From positions 2,046,001 through 2,110,000 of the forward strand of contig NZ_CP180191.1 in NCBI RefSeq assembly GCF_047549485.1: a stretch of 64,000 bases of DNA, given 5' to 3'. The notes under the pieces were generated by a model. The model searched no databases and was not told where the DNA came from. It saw nothing but the letters and a program-made list of their open reading frames with translations. The position numbers and the translations under genes were made by a program. This DNA is from Piscinibacterium candidicorallinum (lineage in GTDB: Bacteria; Pseudomonadota; Gammaproteobacteria; Burkholderiales; Burkholderiaceae_C). Shown here one piece after another: positions 27,413 through 37,317 of this stretch; the first letter of the stretch is position 1, and every line of letters begins with the position of its first letter.

Positions 27413-28762
27413 TCAGTCCGTGAAGGGGTTGCTGCTGGAACGGAACTCGATACGCAATGGAGTGCCCGGCAGCTTGAAAGTTTCCCGGAAGCGGCCTTCC
27501 AGGTAGCGCCGGTAGGCTGCAGACACGCCATCCAGCGCGTTGCCGTGAATAACGATGAGCGGGGGGTTCTGCCCGCCTTGGTGGGCGTAACGCAGTTTGG
27601 GCCGGTGCAACCCCTTGCGAGCCGGTTGCTGCTGCTCGACGGCGGCCTGAAGTGCACGCGTCAGCTTTGGCGTGGACAGCTTCGCAAAGGCCGCAGCAAA
27701 CGCGCCATCCACGGACTGCATGAGGGCGCCCAGTCCGTGGGACTTGAGCGCCGAGACGTTGTGGACGTTGGCAAAGTGAAGGAACGCGAGCTTGCGGCGC
27801 AACTCGGAGCGGGCAAGCTCACGCGCCTGATCGTCCATGTCGTCCCATTTGTTCAGAGCGACGACGATCGCGCGGCCGGTCTCGAGCACGTAGCCTGCAA
27901 TGTGTGCGTCTTGATCGGTGATCGCCTCGCGCGCATCGATCATCAGGATCGCCACATTGCAGTCGTCAATCGCCTGCAGCGTCTTGACCACGGAAAATTT
28001 CTCGATGGCCTCAAACACCTTGCCCTTGCGGCGCAGACCAGCCGTATCGATCAGAACGTAGGGTTTTCCACCGCGCGTGAACGGCACTTCGATGGCGTCG
28101 CGCGTGGTGCCCGGTGCATCAAATGCAATTACTCGCTCTTCGCCAACCAGCGAGTTGATCAAGGTGGACTTCCCGACGTTGGGCCGGCCCACGATGGCAA
28201 TTCGCGGAGTGCGCGGACCACGGTCGGCTTCCTCGCTCTCTGCATCAGATTCCTGCTGCGTTTCCGGGGCCGGCAAATTCTGGAACACCTGCTCCAGCAC
28301 GCTGCGCACCCCATCGCCATGCGCGCTGGAAAGGGGGTGCGGCTCTCCCAAGCCCAACTCATAGAAAACTGACGTCACACCCGTGAGCGCCATGCCTTCG
28401 GTCTTGTTAACAGCGAGCACCACGGGGCGCCCGCGCTTGCGTAGGGTCTCCGCGATATCGAAATCGTGACGTGTCAGGCCACTCCGCCCATCGGTGAGGA
28501 AGATAACGACGTCCGCTTCGTCGATGGCCTGTAGCGTCTGCTTGGCCATCTCACGAAGAATGCCTTCCTTGACGATCGGCTCAAAGCCACCAGTGTCGAT
28601 GCAGATGAATTCGCGGCCGTCAAACTTGGCATTGCCGTAGTGGCGATCCCGAGTCAGACCGGCGTAGTCCGCAACGATGGCATCTCGCGACCGGGTCAGG
28701 CGGTTGAACAGGGTCGACTTGCCGACGTTCGGCCTGCCAACGATCGCGACGATGGGCTTCAT
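27413..28762 (-). CDS. der: Ribosome biogenesis GTPase Der
   Basis: 449 residues with two tandem GTPase domains: GRPNVGKSTLFNRLTRSRDA with DTGGFEP and NKTEG, then GRPNVGKSTLINSLVGEERV with DTAGLRRKGK and NKWDD. A C-terminal KH-like domain (LRYAHQGGQNPPLIVIHGNA) follows. It is essential for 50S assembly. ATG 28762 matches the family start (MKPIVAIVGRPNVGKS). It lies 19 bases after bamB. Confidence 0.97.
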   Translation of the reverse strand: MKPIVAIVGRPNVGKSTLFNRLTRSRDAIVADYAGLTRDRHYGNAKFDGREFICIDTGGFEPIVKEGILREMAKQTLQAIDEADVVIFLTDGRSGLTRHDFDIAETLRKRGRPVVLAVNKTEGMALTGVTSVFYELGLGEPHPLSSAHGDGVRSVLEQVFQNLPAPETQQESDAESEEADRGPRTPRIAIVGRPNVGKSTLINSLVGEERVIAFDAPGTTRDAIEVPFTRGGKPYVLIDTAGLRRKGKVFEAIEKFSVVKTLQAIDDCNVAILMIDAREAITDQDAHIAGYVLETGRAIVVALNKWDDMDDQARELARSELRRKLAFLHFANVHNVSALKSHGLGALMQSVDGAFAAAFAKLSTPKLTRALQAAVEQQQPARKGLHRPKLRYAHQGGQNPPLIVIHGNALDGVSAAYRRYLEGRFRETFKLPGTPLRIEFRSSSNPFTD

Positions 28763-28781
28763 GCTTCGCTTTCGCTCGGAG

Positions 28782-29954
28782 CTACTTGACCGAGAAGGCG
28801 AAGATCGCGCCCGCACGGTTCTGCACCACCAGCAGCCGCTGACCGCCGACTTCGAGTGCAATCGGTGCACCACTGTGCGGTCGACTACCAGCCTGGGTCC
28901 GTCCGATGATCTCGCCCTTGTCGGTGGACAGCAGATGCAGATAGCCCTCGAAGTCGCCCACCGCTACCGCGCCGGGCATGACAGCGGGTGCCGTGAGTTG
29001 ACGATAGGCCAGCGCTTCATTTTTCCAGACGCTTACGCCGGCTGCGCTGAAGGCCGATACATGCGACTTGACGTCGGTGGCATAGATGGCGCCGTTGCCA
29101 GCCGCGAGACCGACGTTCGACGAAAAATCGCGTTGCCAACTCGTCCGCCCATCACGCACATTGATGCAGCCCACCTTGCCCTGGTAGCTCGCCACGCAGA
29201 ACTCTCCAGACAATCCGCCGACCGCCGGCATGATGTCGCTGATCCGCTCTACTTCATTCGAGCCCTTGGGCTGGGCAAAGGTCGTCTCCCAGCGAACCTG
29301 ACCATCGCGGCTGCCCAACGCAATGACGCGCCCGGCAGGCAGGCCCACGAGGAAACCGCCGCGTACCCCAATGACTGGACTTGGGACGCGCAGGGTCAGT
29401 GACGGCGCCGCACGCTGAACGACCCAACGGCGGCGTCCATCTGCGGCGTCGAATCCGACCAGCCGACCATCGGTCGTCAGCGTCGCGATGATGCCGTCGG
29501 CGACGGCAGGGGTGGAGATGATTTCGGCATTCAGGCTGCTCTTCCAGAGCTGCTTGCCACTTGCCAGATCCCAGGCAATCACGTCGCCCTCACGCGTGGC
29601 GGCAGCGACCAGCGTGCCATCACTGGCCGCACCGGTCGTCAGCATCGACTCGGCAGCCAGCGTCTGCACGACGCTTCCGTTCGCGGGATCAATGACACGC
29701 ACGCTGCGCCCCTGCGCGGCGAATACTCGAGGCCCGGCAGACGTTCCAACGATAGTCAGTGCACCGGCGGGGCTGTCATCGCCGCCGAGCTGCCATGCCG
29801 CATTCAGCGCCATGGTCGCGGTGACGGTCATAAGCTCGGCCGGCTTGAACTTGGGCTCATCCTTGAAAGGGTTGAGCGATCCGCAGCCGGCGAGCGTGAG
29901 CAGGCCACTGCCGACCAGAGCCAGCAATGTGCGGCGCGAGGAGGAGATCGTCAT
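28782..29954 (-). CDS. bamB: Outer membrane assembly lipoprotein BamB
   Basis: 390 residues with a lipoprotein signal (lipobox LAGC) and a beta-propeller built of PQQ-like WD-type repeats (GDVIAWDLASGKQLWKSSLN, RVIALGSRDGQVRWETTFAQ, GCINVRDGRTSWQRDF, VAVGDFEGYLHLLSTDKGEI). BamB is the periplasmic scaffold lipoprotein of the BAM complex that inserts outer-membrane beta-barrels. ATG 29954 starts the signal peptide. The neighbours yfgM and der are standard. Confidence 0.95.
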   Translation of the reverse strand: MTISSSRRTLLALVGSGLLTLAGCGSLNPFKDEPKFKPAELMTVTATMALNAAWQLGGDDSPAGALTIVGTSAGPRVFAAQGRSVRVIDPANGSVVQTLAAESMLTTGAASDGTLVAAATREGDVIAWDLASGKQLWKSSLNAEIISTPAVADGIIATLTTDGRLVGFDAADGRRRWVVQRAAPSLTLRVPSPVIGVRGGFLVGLPAGRVIALGSRDGQVRWETTFAQPKGSNEVERISDIMPAVGGLSGEFCVASYQGKVGCINVRDGRTSWQRDFSSNVGLAAGNGAIYATDVKSHVSAFSAAGVSVWKNEALAYRQLTAPAVMPGAVAVGDFEGYLHLLSTDKGEIIGRTQAGSRPHSGAPIALEVGGQRLLVVQNRAGAIFAFSVK

Positions 29955-29989
29955 GTCAAAGGTTCCGGAGTAGAGGAGCGGGCCAACGC

Positions 29990-30646
29990 TCAGGCGGCCT
30001 TCGCGGCCGGCACTTCGCCACCGACACCTTCGAGCTTCTGCTGAATCAGGCCGCGCAGAGGGTCTCGCTCTTCCAGCTTGTTCCACGCGTCCAGATAGGC
30101 AGCGCGAGCTTCTTCCAGCTTGCCCTGGGCTGCAAGCACATCGCCACGACGATCGCTGACAAGCGGCGCTAGCTTTTCGATCTTGGGCGGTGCGAGCAGC
30201 ACAAGCGCAGCGTCAAACTGCTTTTCATCCAGAAGCAGACCGGCCAAGCGAACGCGAGCCACGGTCTTGTAGGACTCGTCGCGCCCCTTGTCGATGACCC
30301 ATTGCAATTGTGCTTTTGCAGAGTTCAGATCCTTGCTCTCGACGAAGAGACGGGCGGCCTGAAGCGCTGCCATCTGGCCGTAGACCGTCTTCCCGTACTC
30401 GGACACAAGCTTTCCCGCGGCATCCTTGCCAGCAGCCACGTTCTTGTCGCGAATCGCCTTTTCCAGCGCCTCGTACACAACGCCCGCCTCGGCCGCCTGC
30501 TTGCGCTGCCAATACTGCCAGCCCATGTAGGCGGCGACGCCTGCGAGGATGATCGTGAGCAACCAGGTCACGGCGTTGCCGTACTTTGCCCAGAGCGCCT
30601 TCACCTGGGCAATCTGTTCCTGTTCTTCGAGATCGTATGCAGCCAT
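29990..30646 (-). CDS. yfgM: YfgM-family ancillary SecYEG/periplasmic chaperone protein
   Basis: 218 residues: a cytosolic N-terminus (AAYDLEEQEQIAQVKALWAK), one transmembrane helix (AVTWLLTIILAGVAAYMGW), then a periplasmic TPR-like domain (FVESKDLNSAKAQLQWVIDK, VLLAPPKIEKLAPLVSDRRG). YfgM associates with SecYEG and PpiD and helps hand over exported proteins. It sits between hisS (30-base gap) and bamB. Confidence 0.93.
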   Translation of the reverse strand: MAAYDLEEQEQIAQVKALWAKYGNAVTWLLTIILAGVAAYMGWQYWQRKQAAEAGVVYEALEKAIRDKNVAAGKDAAGKLVSEYGKTVYGQMAALQAARLFVESKDLNSAKAQLQWVIDKGRDESYKTVARVRLAGLLLDEKQFDAALVLLAPPKIEKLAPLVSDRRGDVLAAQGKLEEARAAYLDAWNKLEERDPLRGLIQQKLEGVGGEVPAAKAA

Positions 30647-30676
30647 GTCGTATGTCCGTATCAGGCGGGGGTGTGG

Positions 30677-31924
30677 TCAGAGCGCGTCGGCAAGCTGATC
30701 GATGCTGATCAATTGCTGCTGGCCTTCTTCGCGCAGGGGTTTGAGGGTGACAGAACGTGAGTCCCGTTCGGCTTCGCCGATGATGATTGCCCAACGGGCG
30801 CCGGACGCGTCGGCCTTTTTCATCTGGCTCTTGAAGCTGCCGCCTCCGGCATGCGAAACCACCGCCTTGCCGGCATCGCGCAGCCTCTCAGCCACTTCGT
30901 TCGCGAAGGCCGGGGCATCGAGATGCGCGACGTACGCGTCTGGCGCATGGACCGGCATCGCAGCAGCGACTTCGGCCAGCTTGAGCATGACGCGCTCAAT
31001 GCCCATGCCGAAGCCGACGCCGGGCGTGGGCTTGCCACCCAGCTGCTCGAACAGGCCGTCGTAGCGGCCGCCGCCCGTGATGGTGAGCGTGCGCCCGTCG
31101 ATGGGCGTGACCCACTCAAACACCGTGCGGTTGTAGTAGTCCAGGCCTCGAACCAGGCGCGGGTTGATCCGGAAACCCAGCCCGGCTTCATTGAGCAAGC
31201 GCTTCAAGCCGTCGAAATGCGCCAAAGAAGCCTCACCGAGCACATCCAGCAGCTTTGGAGCAGCCTCGACCATGCTTTGCATGGCCGGGTTCTTCGTATC
31301 CAAGATGCGAAGCGGGTTGCTGTGCAGACGACGCCTGGCATCTTCATCAAGCACATCGGCGTGCGCCTCAAAGTGCGCAATCAGCTTTTCGCGGTGCACG
31401 CGCCTCTCTGCGGCGTCACCGATCGAGTTGATCTCGAGCTCGACATCCGTCAGGCCCAGGCGCTTCCAGATGCGCGCAAGCATGACGATCTGCTCGGCAT
31501 CCACATCCGGTCCCTCGAAGCCCAGCGCCTCCACGTCGAACTGGTAGAACTGGCGGTAACGCCCCTTCTGCGGGCGCTCGTGGCGAAACACCGGGCCCAT
31601 CGCCCAGACTCGCTGCGGACCGGCGTGCAGCCAGGAGTGTTCGATCGCCGAGCGGATGATGCCCGCGGTGAGCTCGGGGCGCAGCGTGAGCTTGTCACCG
31701 TTCAGGCTGTCTTCGAAGGAGTACATCTCCTTCTCGACGATGTCGGTCACCTCGCCGATCGAACGCACGAACAGATTCGTCGGCTCCACCACCGGCGCGC
31801 GCACCAGACGGTAGCCGTACTGGCGGGCCACGTCACGAACGGTATCTTCGAACCACTCCCATCGCCCGGATTCTTCGGGCAAAAGGTCGTTCATGCCTTT
31901 GACGGCTTGGATCTTCTGGAGCAT
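30677..31924 (-). CDS. hisS: Histidyl-tRNA synthetase
   Basis: 415 residues. Class II motifs are motif 1 around PVVEPTNLFVRSIGE, motif 2 FRHERPQKGRYRQFYQFDVE, the histidine loop LVRGLDYYNRTVFEW, and motif 3 region GGGRYDGLFEQLGGKPTPGV. The C-terminal anticodon-binding domain is complete (GGGSFKSQMKKADASGARWA). It charges tRNA-His. It lies 11 bases after ispG. Confidence 0.97.
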   Translation of the reverse strand: MLQKIQAVKGMNDLLPEESGRWEWFEDTVRDVARQYGYRLVRAPVVEPTNLFVRSIGEVTDIVEKEMYSFEDSLNGDKLTLRPELTAGIIRSAIEHSWLHAGPQRVWAMGPVFRHERPQKGRYRQFYQFDVEALGFEGPDVDAEQIVMLARIWKRLGLTDVELEINSIGDAAERRVHREKLIAHFEAHADVLDEDARRRLHSNPLRILDTKNPAMQSMVEAAPKLLDVLGEASLAHFDGLKRLLNEAGLGFRINPRLVRGLDYYNRTVFEWVTPIDGRTLTITGGGRYDGLFEQLGGKPTPGVGFGMGIERVMLKLAEVAAAMPVHAPDAYVAHLDAPAFANEVAERLRDAGKAVVSHAGGGSFKSQMKKADASGARWAIIIGEAERDSRSVTLKPLREEGQQQLISIDQLADAL

Positions 31925-31935
31925 GGAAGGTGAGA

Positions 31936-33258
31936 TCAGGCGGCCGGCGCGGTTTCGGCCTGGACGGCGTTGCCGTACTTGGATTGCACGTAATTATCGA
32001 CGATTGCCTGAAACTCCTCGGCAATGCGCTCGCCCTTTAGCGTCACGACCCGCTCGCCATCGACGTAAACGGGTGCAACCGGCGCCTCTCCTGAGCCCGG
32101 CAGGCTGATACCGATGTTGGCATGCTTGCTCTCTCCGGGGCCGTTCACCACACAACCCATGACCGCTACCTGCATGGATTCCACACCGGGGTATTGGTTG
32201 CGCCAGACGGCCATCTGATCGCGCAGATAACCCTGAATCTTCTGGGCCAGCTCCTGGAAGAAGGTGCTGGTGGTCCGGCCGCAGCCCGGGCAGGCAATCA
32301 CCATCGGCGAAAAGGCCCGCAAGCCGAGCGACTGCAGAATCTCCTGTGCGACGATCACTTCCTGCGTGCGCGAAGCACCCGGCTCTGGGGTCAGCGACAC
32401 CCGGATCGTGTCGCCGATGCCTTCCTGCAGCAGCAGGGACAGCGCCGCAGTGGAGGCGACGATGCCCTTGCTGCCCATGCCAGCTTCAGTCAGGCCGACA
32501 TGCAGCGGATAGTCGCAACGACGTGAAAGCTCGCGATATACCGCGACGACATCTTGCACGTTGCTCACCTTGCACGACAGGATGATGCCTTCGGGGTTCT
32601 GCCCGATGCTTTCCGCCAGTTGTGCAGACTCCAGCGCCGACACCACCAATGCCTCACGCATGACCGCCTGGGCATCCCAGGGCTCGGCGCGGGCGTGGTT
32701 GGCATCCATCATCCGAGCAAGTACAGATTGGTCCAGGCTGCCCCAGTTCACGCCGATGCGCACCGGCTTGCTGTACTTGCAGGCCACTTCGATCATCTGC
32801 GCAAAGTTGTCGTCACGCTTGCTCGCGCTGCCCACATTCCCGGGGTTGATGCGGTACTTGGACAGCGCCTCGGCGCAGGCCGGGTGCTGCGTGAGCAGCT
32901 TATGGCCGTTGTAGTGAAAGTCGCCGATCAGGGGCACATCGATCCCCATGCGGTCCAACTGCTCGCGGATCTTGGGCACAGCCGCAGCCGCTGCAGGCGT
33001 ATTGACCGTGATGCGTACCTTTTCGCTGCCGGCCTGGGCCAGTTCCTTGACCTGGATGGCCGTACCAATGTGGTCTTCGGTATCCGTGTTGGTCATGGAC
33101 TGCACCACCACCGGCGCCCCCCCACCCACGAACACGGTGCGCGAGGCCCACTTGACTGCCACCAGACGCGTGCGCTTACGCGGGTGCGACCCCACCGGCA
33201 TCGGCGCTGCGGATGCGGGCGTATTGACTGCCGACGGGTCCTTGCAAGGTTCGGTCAT
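31936..33258 (-). CDS. ispG: (E)-4-hydroxy-3-methylbut-2-enyl-diphosphate synthase IspG
   Basis: 440 residues. The N-terminal TIM barrel starts with VAVKWASRTVFVGGGAPVVV and PVVVQSMTNTDT; NPGNVGSASK also fits. The C-terminal iron-sulfur domain has cysteines in IACPGCGRTTSTFFQELAQ and GCVVNGPGESKHANIGISLP. It catalyses the penultimate MEP-pathway step to HMBPP. The 25-30 residues before the barrel form a loose leader, so a later start is possible. It sits between rodZ and hisS in an otherwise standard order. Confidence 0.96.
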   Translation of the reverse strand: MTEPCKDPSAVNTPASAAPMPVGSHPRKRTRLVAVKWASRTVFVGGGAPVVVQSMTNTDTEDHIGTAIQVKELAQAGSEKVRITVNTPAAAAAVPKIREQLDRMGIDVPLIGDFHYNGHKLLTQHPACAEALSKYRINPGNVGSASKRDDNFAQMIEVACKYSKPVRIGVNWGSLDQSVLARMMDANHARAEPWDAQAVMREALVVSALESAQLAESIGQNPEGIILSCKVSNVQDVVAVYRELSRRCDYPLHVGLTEAGMGSKGIVASTAALSLLLQEGIGDTIRVSLTPEPGASRTQEVIVAQEILQSLGLRAFSPMVIACPGCGRTTSTFFQELAQKIQGYLRDQMAVWRNQYPGVESMQVAVMGCVVNGPGESKHANIGISLPGSGEAPVAPVYVDGERVVTLKGERIAEEFQAIVDNYVQSKYGNAVQAETAPAA

Positions 33259-33295
33259 TCTGGGCTCACTGCGCGGGCCGATCCGCCCGCATCTC

Positions 33296-34462
33296 TCAAT
33301 TCAGGGTCATGCGGGCCACGTTGGCCTGCTTGTAGGGCGTCAGATCCACGGCCTTGCCGTCGGCCTCCAGACTCACGCCATCGGCCGAGCCGATCACCAG
33401 ACGCAGGGGCGGCTTGCCGGAAAGTACCTGCTCGCTGCCGGCCCGATTGAGCTGGGAGACGAGAATGGAACCGGACGCATCGCGGATCTCCACCCAGGCG
33501 TCTGCGCGGTAGACCAGACGAACTCGCCGCTCACCCGGTGCAGCCATGGCTGCGGCAGGCGCGAGGCCCGCGGCAGGCAGCGCGGTGGGTGCTGGCGCGG
33601 GCGCGGCGGGTACCGCGGGGCCAGCAACGGACGCGGCTGGGGTGGGCTCCGCAGGCGCAGCCGCAGCCGTTTGTGCATCGGCCATGGTCGGGGCAGGGAT
33701 AACGCTGGCGCCGACCGGTGCAACGGTGGCCGCGGGAGCAGGCGACGGCGTCGGGCTCACGACGGTCTCTACGGCAGCCTTGGGAGGCAGCACGATAGTC
33801 TCGGACTTGGACATCCAGGCCGACAAGCCGGCCATGCTGATCAGCCGCTCGCCGAAGACACCCACGACCACGGCGAGTAAGGCGAGCAGCACTGCGCCCC
33901 CGATCAGCACGGGATTGGCGGAGGTCTTGTTGCGCAGGGCACCCGCTTCGTCGTAACGGGCCAGCGTCAGTGGGTCGTCGCGCAACAGGTCGCTGGGTCG
34001 AAGCTGGCGGTAGTGCTCGCTCAGCGCAGTCAGGTCATCCGAGGGATCCAGATCCACCAAGCGCGCATAGTTCTTGATGAAGCCCTGGCAATAGGCCTGG
34101 GCAGGCAGATTTGCCCAGTCTCGGCGCTCGATGGCGTCCACCTGCGCCACGGAAAGGCGCAGGCGCCGCGCGGCCTCTTCCAGGGTCCAGCCGCGCGCTT
34201 CGCGGCCCTGCTTCAGGCTCACCTTGGGTACCACAACGGCCACCGCCTCGGGCTCGTCGTGCGCTGGCGCGACGTCGGCCACGGCCAATTCGGCCTCGTT
34301 GGTCTCCAATGCCGCTGGCTCGCCGCGGCCAGCAGGCTCAGCGGCAGCGGTAAGCGGCTGCTCAGGCGCTTGCGTCGGCAGCGCTTCCGACGGCTGGCCA
34401 GCGTCTGGGCGCGGCTGCTCGGCAGATTCACCCAATGCAAGCTGGCGCTGCGGTTCACTCAT
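33296..34462 (-). CDS. rodZ: RodZ-family cytoskeletal/cell-shape protein
   Basis: 388 residues. After an Ala/Glu/Pro-rich leader of about 75 residues comes the RodZ helix-turn-helix (LKQGREARGWTLEEAARRLR, YCQGFIKNYARLVDLD). Then a transmembrane helix (VLIGGAVLLALLAVVVGVF), a long Ala/Pro/Thr linker, and a C-terminal DUF4115 beta domain (VRLVYRADAWVEIRDASGSI). RodZ links MreB to the membrane. The HTH is usually at the very N-terminus, so the leader is long here. ATG 34462 overlaps the pilF stop by 8 bases. Confidence 0.9.
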   Translation of the reverse strand: MSEPQRQLALGESAEQPRPDAGQPSEALPTQAPEQPLTAAAEPAGRGEPAALETNEAELAVADVAPAHDEPEAVAVVVPKVSLKQGREARGWTLEEAARRLRLSVAQVDAIERRDWANLPAQAYCQGFIKNYARLVDLDPSDDLTALSEHYRQLRPSDLLRDDPLTLARYDEAGALRNKTSANPVLIGGAVLLALLAVVVGVFGERLISMAGLSAWMSKSETIVLPPKAAVETVVSPTPSPAPAATVAPVGASVIPAPTMADAQTAAAAPAEPTPAASVAGPAVPAAPAPAPTALPAAGLAPAAAMAAPGERRVRLVYRADAWVEIRDASGSILVSQLNRAGSEQVLSGKPPLRLVIGSADGVSLEADGKAVDLTPYKQANVARMTLN

Positions 34463-35360
34463 CGAAGGCTCCGCGCTGGAAGGCAGCCCATTCAGGCGAG
34501 CTGATGAACCCGCGCCGCAGACGCGTGGCCAAGGCCTGCTTCTCGGCTTCATCCTTCCGGGCATGGGCCACGCGGATGGCCAACCAGAGCGCCTCCGGCG
34601 ACTGATCCGGAAGCATCTTGTTCAGGCGCTCTGCGTAGAACCAGGCGCGCTCTAGGTCCTTGGCCCGCAGGTACATCAGAGCCAGGTTGTAGACACCTAC
34701 GACATTGCCCGGCTCCATCTCGAAGGAGCGCATCAAGTAGGTTTCTGCAGCCTTCCAGTCCTGCACGCGCATGAGGCAGATGCCAGCGTTGCGGATGGGC
34801 ATGGCCGGGGTCTGGTACAGCGGGTTGCGAGCGGCTGCATCAAAGAAACGGATGGACTCTCGCTCGCGGCCCTGTTGGCAGAGGAACCAGCCGAAACTGT
34901 TGTTGATGTCCGAGTCGGTTGGTGACAGGCGCAGGGCCCGCAGGAAGCTGGTTTCAGCGTCCTTGGTTTCGCCGATCGAGCTGAGCACGATGGCGCGCAT
35001 GCTGTGAACGTCAGCGAAGCTCGGGTCGGCCGCCTCTGCCGCGCGCAATTCCTCGAGCGCTGTCTTGATCTGGCGCTCCTTGAAATAGTTCACGGCCAGT
35101 TCAAGGCGGATCTTGGCGCGGCGGCGCTGATCTGTGTTGGCGGCAGCCGCCGCGGCTTCCTGGGCGCGCAGGAACTCGCTGCTGCTCACCCCCATCTGCG
35201 AAGCAGGTGCATCTTCAGGAGGTCTGACCGGTCGCGTGCCATCAGCCGACACACATGCAGACAGCGCAAGCACGGCCGCCAGCGCAGCAAGGGCCAGCAT
35301 GCGGAAACGCATGAACCGCCCGTCGGCTGGAACTGTGCGCGTTGTGCTGACTGTGAACAT
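34455..35360 (-). CDS. pilF: Type IV pilus biogenesis/stability lipoprotein PilF (PilW)
   Basis: 301 residues with lipobox ALSAC and six TPR units (LELAVNYFKERQIKTALEEL, AIVLSSIGETKDAETSFLRA, NSFGWFLCQQGRERESIRFF, NAGICLMRVQDWKAAETYLM). PilF pilots the PilQ secretin to the outer membrane. I chose ATG 35360 because GGAGG lies 6 bases upstream; ATG 35312 would give a shorter signal peptide but has a poor ribosome site. It is placed between rlmN and rodZ as usual. No other pilus genes are in the window. Confidence 0.9.
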   Translation of the reverse strand: MFTVSTTRTVPADGRFMRFRMLALAALAAVLALSACVSADGTRPVRPPEDAPASQMGVSSSEFLRAQEAAAAAANTDQRRRAKIRLELAVNYFKERQIKTALEELRAAEAADPSFADVHSMRAIVLSSIGETKDAETSFLRALRLSPTDSDINNSFGWFLCQQGRERESIRFFDAAARNPLYQTPAMPIRNAGICLMRVQDWKAAETYLMRSFEMEPGNVVGVYNLALMYLRAKDLERAWFYAERLNKMLPDQSPEALWLAIRVAHARKDEAEKQALATRLRRGFISSPEWAAFQRGAFDE

Positions 35361-35416
35361 CAATCGCCTCCGGTGCCCGCTTTTTGGGGGTCGCTGGTGT
35401 TGCGCTGGGTTGCGAA

Positions 35417-36583
35417 TTAAGCGCCAGACACGATTGTGCCAAAGCGAGGGTCGCTGCGCTCGGCCGTAGCCCCCTGCTTGGCATTGACGAGCGCCTGCGC
35501 TCGACGTTCCTGCACGCGGGTGCGGTCCTGCACCTCGCCGGCCAGCTGGCCGCAGGCGGCGTCGATGTCATCGCCGCGGGTCTTGCGAACGGTGGTAATG
35601 ATGCCGGCGTCCTGAACGATCTTTGCAAAGGTCTGGATGCGCTCGCGCTTGCTGCGCGCCAGACCCGAACCTGGGAAGGGGTTGAAGGGAATCAGGTTGA
35701 TCTTGCAGGGCACGATGCGGGCGATCTTGACAAGCTCATGCGCATGCGTATCGAGGTCATTCACGCCGTCGAGCATGCAGTACTCGAAAGTGATGAAGTC
35801 ACGCGGGGCGAACTGCAGGTAGTCGTTGCACGCGGCCAGCAGCTGCTTGATGGGGTACTTGCGGTTCAGCGGCACGAGCTCGTCGCGCAGGGTGTCATTG
35901 GTCGCGTGCAGGCTCACGGCCAGGGCCACAGGCAGATCGCGACCCAGGCGCTCGATCATCGGCACCACGCCGCTGGTGGAGAGCGTCACGCGCCGGCGCG
36001 ACAGGCCATAGGCGTTGTCATCGAGCATCAGGCGCATGGCACCCACCACCGGCTCGTAGTTCAAGAGCGGCTCGCCCATGCCCATCATGACCACGTTCGT
36101 GATCACACGGTCGCCGCGGGACAGATTCGTCGGGTTCTGCCGGAGCAGGAATTCCGCCATCCAGAGCTGGCCGATGATCTCGCCCTGCGACAGGTTGCGC
36201 GAGAAACCCTGCGCGCCGGTGCTGCAGAACTTGCAGTTCACGGCGCAGCCGGCCTGGGAGGACACGCACAGGGTGCCGCGGTCATCCTCGGGGATGTACA
36301 CGGTTTCCACCGCGTTTCCCTGCCCCACGTCGATCAGCCACTTGCGGGTGCCGTCGCTTGCGGTGCTGTCCTTGATGGCTACGGGCTCGATGATCTGCGC
36401 GGACTCGACCAGCTTGGCGCGGAAGGTCTTGGCCAGATCGCTCATGGCCTCGAAGGATTTCTCGCCGTTCACATGAATCCAGCGCAAAAGCTGGCGCGCG
36501 CGGAAGGGCTTTTCGCCCATGTCAGCGCAAAACGCCGCCATCGCGGCGGCGTCCAGATCCAGCAGGTTTTGCTTGGGATTCAT
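35417..36583 (-). CDS. rlmN: 23S rRNA (adenine(2503)-C2)/tRNA methyltransferase RlmN
   Basis: 388 residues. A radical-SAM core with the CxxxCxxC cluster in SQAGCAVNCKFCSTG, plus GMGEPLLNYE, LSTSGVVPMI and SLHATNDTLRDELVPLNRKY. The catalytic C-terminal Cys is in DIDAACGQLAGE. It methylates A2503 of 23S rRNA and A37 of some tRNAs. ATG 36583 (MNPKQNLLDLD) matches family starts. Confidence 0.97.
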   Translation of the reverse strand: MNPKQNLLDLDAAAMAAFCADMGEKPFRARQLLRWIHVNGEKSFEAMSDLAKTFRAKLVESAQIIEPVAIKDSTASDGTRKWLIDVGQGNAVETVYIPEDDRGTLCVSSQAGCAVNCKFCSTGAQGFSRNLSQGEIIGQLWMAEFLLRQNPTNLSRGDRVITNVVMMGMGEPLLNYEPVVGAMRLMLDDNAYGLSRRRVTLSTSGVVPMIERLGRDLPVALAVSLHATNDTLRDELVPLNRKYPIKQLLAACNDYLQFAPRDFITFEYCMLDGVNDLDTHAHELVKIARIVPCKINLIPFNPFPGSGLARSKRERIQTFAKIVQDAGIITTVRKTRGDDIDAACGQLAGEVQDRTRVQERRAQALVNAKQGATAERSDPRFGTIVSGA

Positions 36584-36659
36584 TGCGTCAGACTTGTACT
36601 GCTCAGTGGTCGGAGCGGCTATCGGGATCACTCCCGGGGCCGCTCCGCCTTCGCGCGGA

Positions 36660-37085
36660 TCAGCGCGAATAGACGTTCATGCCCGGGAAGAAGAAGGCCA
36701 CTTCATTGGCGGCCGTTTCCGGGGCGTCCGAGCCGTGCACGGCGTTGGCGTCGATGCTGTCGGCAAAATCGGCGCGGATGGTGCCGGGGGCGGCCTTCTT
36801 CGGGTCCGTGGCGCCCATCAGGTCACGATTCTTGGAGATGGCGCCCTCGCCTTCCAGCACCTGGATCATCACCGGGCCGGAGACCATGAAGTCCACGAGA
36901 TCCTTGAAGAAGGGGCGGGCCTTGTGCACGGCGTAGAACGCTTCAGCCTCGCCACGCGAAAGGTGCACCATCTTGGCGGCGATGACCTTCAGGCCAGCGT
37001 CTTCAAAGCGGGTGTAGATCTTGCCGATCACGTTCTTGGCAACTGCGTCGGGCTTGATGATGGACAGGGTGCGTTCGATGGCCAT
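36660..37085 (-). CDS. ndk: Nucleoside diphosphate kinase
   Basis: 141 residues, full length. The N-terminal ERTLSIIKPDAVAKNVIGKI is standard. The catalytic His is in ANAVHGSDAPETAANEVAFF. It equilibrates nucleoside di- and triphosphates. It heads the core cluster, 76 bases upstream of rlmN. The 232-base gap upstream (37086-37317) has no feature I can support. Confidence 0.98.
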   Translation of the reverse strand: MAIERTLSIIKPDAVAKNVIGKIYTRFEDAGLKVIAAKMVHLSRGEAEAFYAVHKARPFFKDLVDFMVSGPVMIQVLEGEGAISKNRDLMGATDPKKAAPGTIRADFADSIDANAVHGSDAPETAANEVAFFFPGMNVYSR

Positions 37086-37317
37086 GTGAAGGTTCTCCGG
37101 GTTTTGCGCCGCGCCGAGCAGGGTCTTGGCGGCTTAAGTGCTTGATTCTTGGGAGGATTCTGAAGCTCAGAAAACCCGCAATTGTAGCTTGTTGCGCTGC
37201 GGCAGGGCCAGTCAGCACTGCGCCACACGTAGCTGCGCGGGCAAGGCTGCACCGTGGTCTGGGCTTCGGTGGACGCTACACATGGGCTGCCGCCGCAAAA
37301 CTCATGATCTAACAAGC